A stretch of 16,020 nt of DNA from CAZAFM01 sp964484395 (GTDB taxonomy: Bacteria; Campylobacterota; Campylobacteria; Campylobacterales; CAZAFM01), in the NCBI GenBank assembly GCA_964484395.1, contig CAZAFM010000056.1:1-16020 (forward strand). The letters run 5' to 3'. Within the stretch, counting starts at the first letter, position 1. Each line of letters starts with the position of its first letter. Of this stretch, positions 15,982 to 16,020 are shown in pieces. The notes beneath the pieces are model-generated. The model had not been told where the DNA came from, searched no databases, and worked only from the letters and a program-made list of their open reading frames with translations. The position numbers were made by a program, and so were the translations under genes.

Positions 15982-16020
15982 ATCATACAAGCAGAGGTGG
16001 ACAGGTTGTGTCTGGATTTA
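15982..16020 (-). promoter_or_regulatory. Promoter of the zinc-ribbon/PcfJ-like gene with the shared TAAATCCAGACA element
   Basis: TAAATCCAGACA (16009-16020, minus strand) is at the very edge of the window, so the match could extend further. TATGAT (15982-15987) follows after exactly 21 bp, 19 nt before the chosen start codon. The element and spacing are the same as upstream of the tandem AAA+ gene. Here the element runs into GACA-caacc-TGTC, a short inverted repeat (16000-16012) that the other copy lacks. Confidence 0.5.

Noticed and set aside
15963..15986. ATG at 15984-15986 as start of the zinc-ribbon/PcfJ-like protein
   Set aside because: It has no ribosome-binding site and overlaps the -10-like hexamer, while the ATG 24 nt downstream has AAGGAG at proper spacing.
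14378..16020. TAAATCCAGACA copies as sigma-28 (FliA) promoters because of the TAAA
   Set aside because: No CGAT-type -10 occurs at the required spacing; the -10-like hexamers fit the housekeeping sigma factor and the distance is too large for a sigma-28 -35.
1..16020. Plus- or minus-strand open frames lying opposite the assigned genes
   Set aside because: They are low-complexity, serine/leucine-rich shadows of the real genes on the other strand, with no ribosome-binding sites or family motifs.
1..16020. CRISPR arrays, tRNA or rRNA genes, insertion sequences, integrases
   Set aside because: I looked for regularly spaced repeats, tRNA-like arms and transposase motifs and saw none; the only repeats are the promoter-linked ones reported.

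Overview
The window looks like a chromosomal segment of a low-GC Campylobacterota (epsilonproteobacterial) species. A Sulfurimonas-like relative is my best guess, but this rests on recalled gene order and protein flavour, not on a search. The main clue is the arrangement fliI-folE on one strand facing tig-clpP-...-def on the other. A similar neighbourhood is known from Campylobacter jejuni (Cj0191c def, Cj0192c clpP, Cj0193c tig, Cj0194 folE, Cj0195 fliI). AT-rich intergenic regions and TATAAT-type -10 boxes without good -35 boxes fit the same group.

Left part (1-3118, minus strand): folE (GTP cyclohydrolase I), fliI (flagellar export ATPase, overlapping folE by 1 nt) and nifS/iscS (cysteine desulfurase, cut by the window start; it has its own likely promoter). 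A 121-bp divergent region (3119-3239) separates these from a plus-strand operon, 3240-8321: tig, clpP (1-nt overlap), a protein with a degenerate GGDEF domain, def, and comM/yifB (4-nt overlap). This operon combines co- and post-translational protein handling (trigger factor, ClpP, deformylase) with a DNA-uptake helicase and a probably non-catalytic GGDEF protein.

Middle part (8322-9850): a separately promoted 10-TM membrane protein on the plus strand converges on a small DUF2905 membrane protein on the minus strand. A hairpin with a T-run on the minus strand lies between them.

Right part (9891-16020, all minus strand) looks like accessory DNA: a WYL-domain transcription factor, an AAA_14/DUF4143-type ATPase, a tandem two-domain AAA+ ATPase, and a protein with an N-terminal zinc ribbon and a PcfJ-like C-terminus. 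No integrase, transposase, tRNA, CRISPR array or rRNA is visible.

The most interesting signal is in this part. The tandem AAA+ gene and the zinc-ribbon/PcfJ-like gene each carry an identical 12-bp element (TAAATCCAGACA, minus strand), placed exactly 21 bp upstream of a -10-like hexamer. This implies two promoters under one regulator, so the two proteins probably form one functional unit. The DUF4143 ATPase promoter carries a different repeat: two near-identical 19-bp copies in direct orientation, 33 bp apart. Whether the right part is a defence, DNA-processing or other system cannot be settled from sequence alone.
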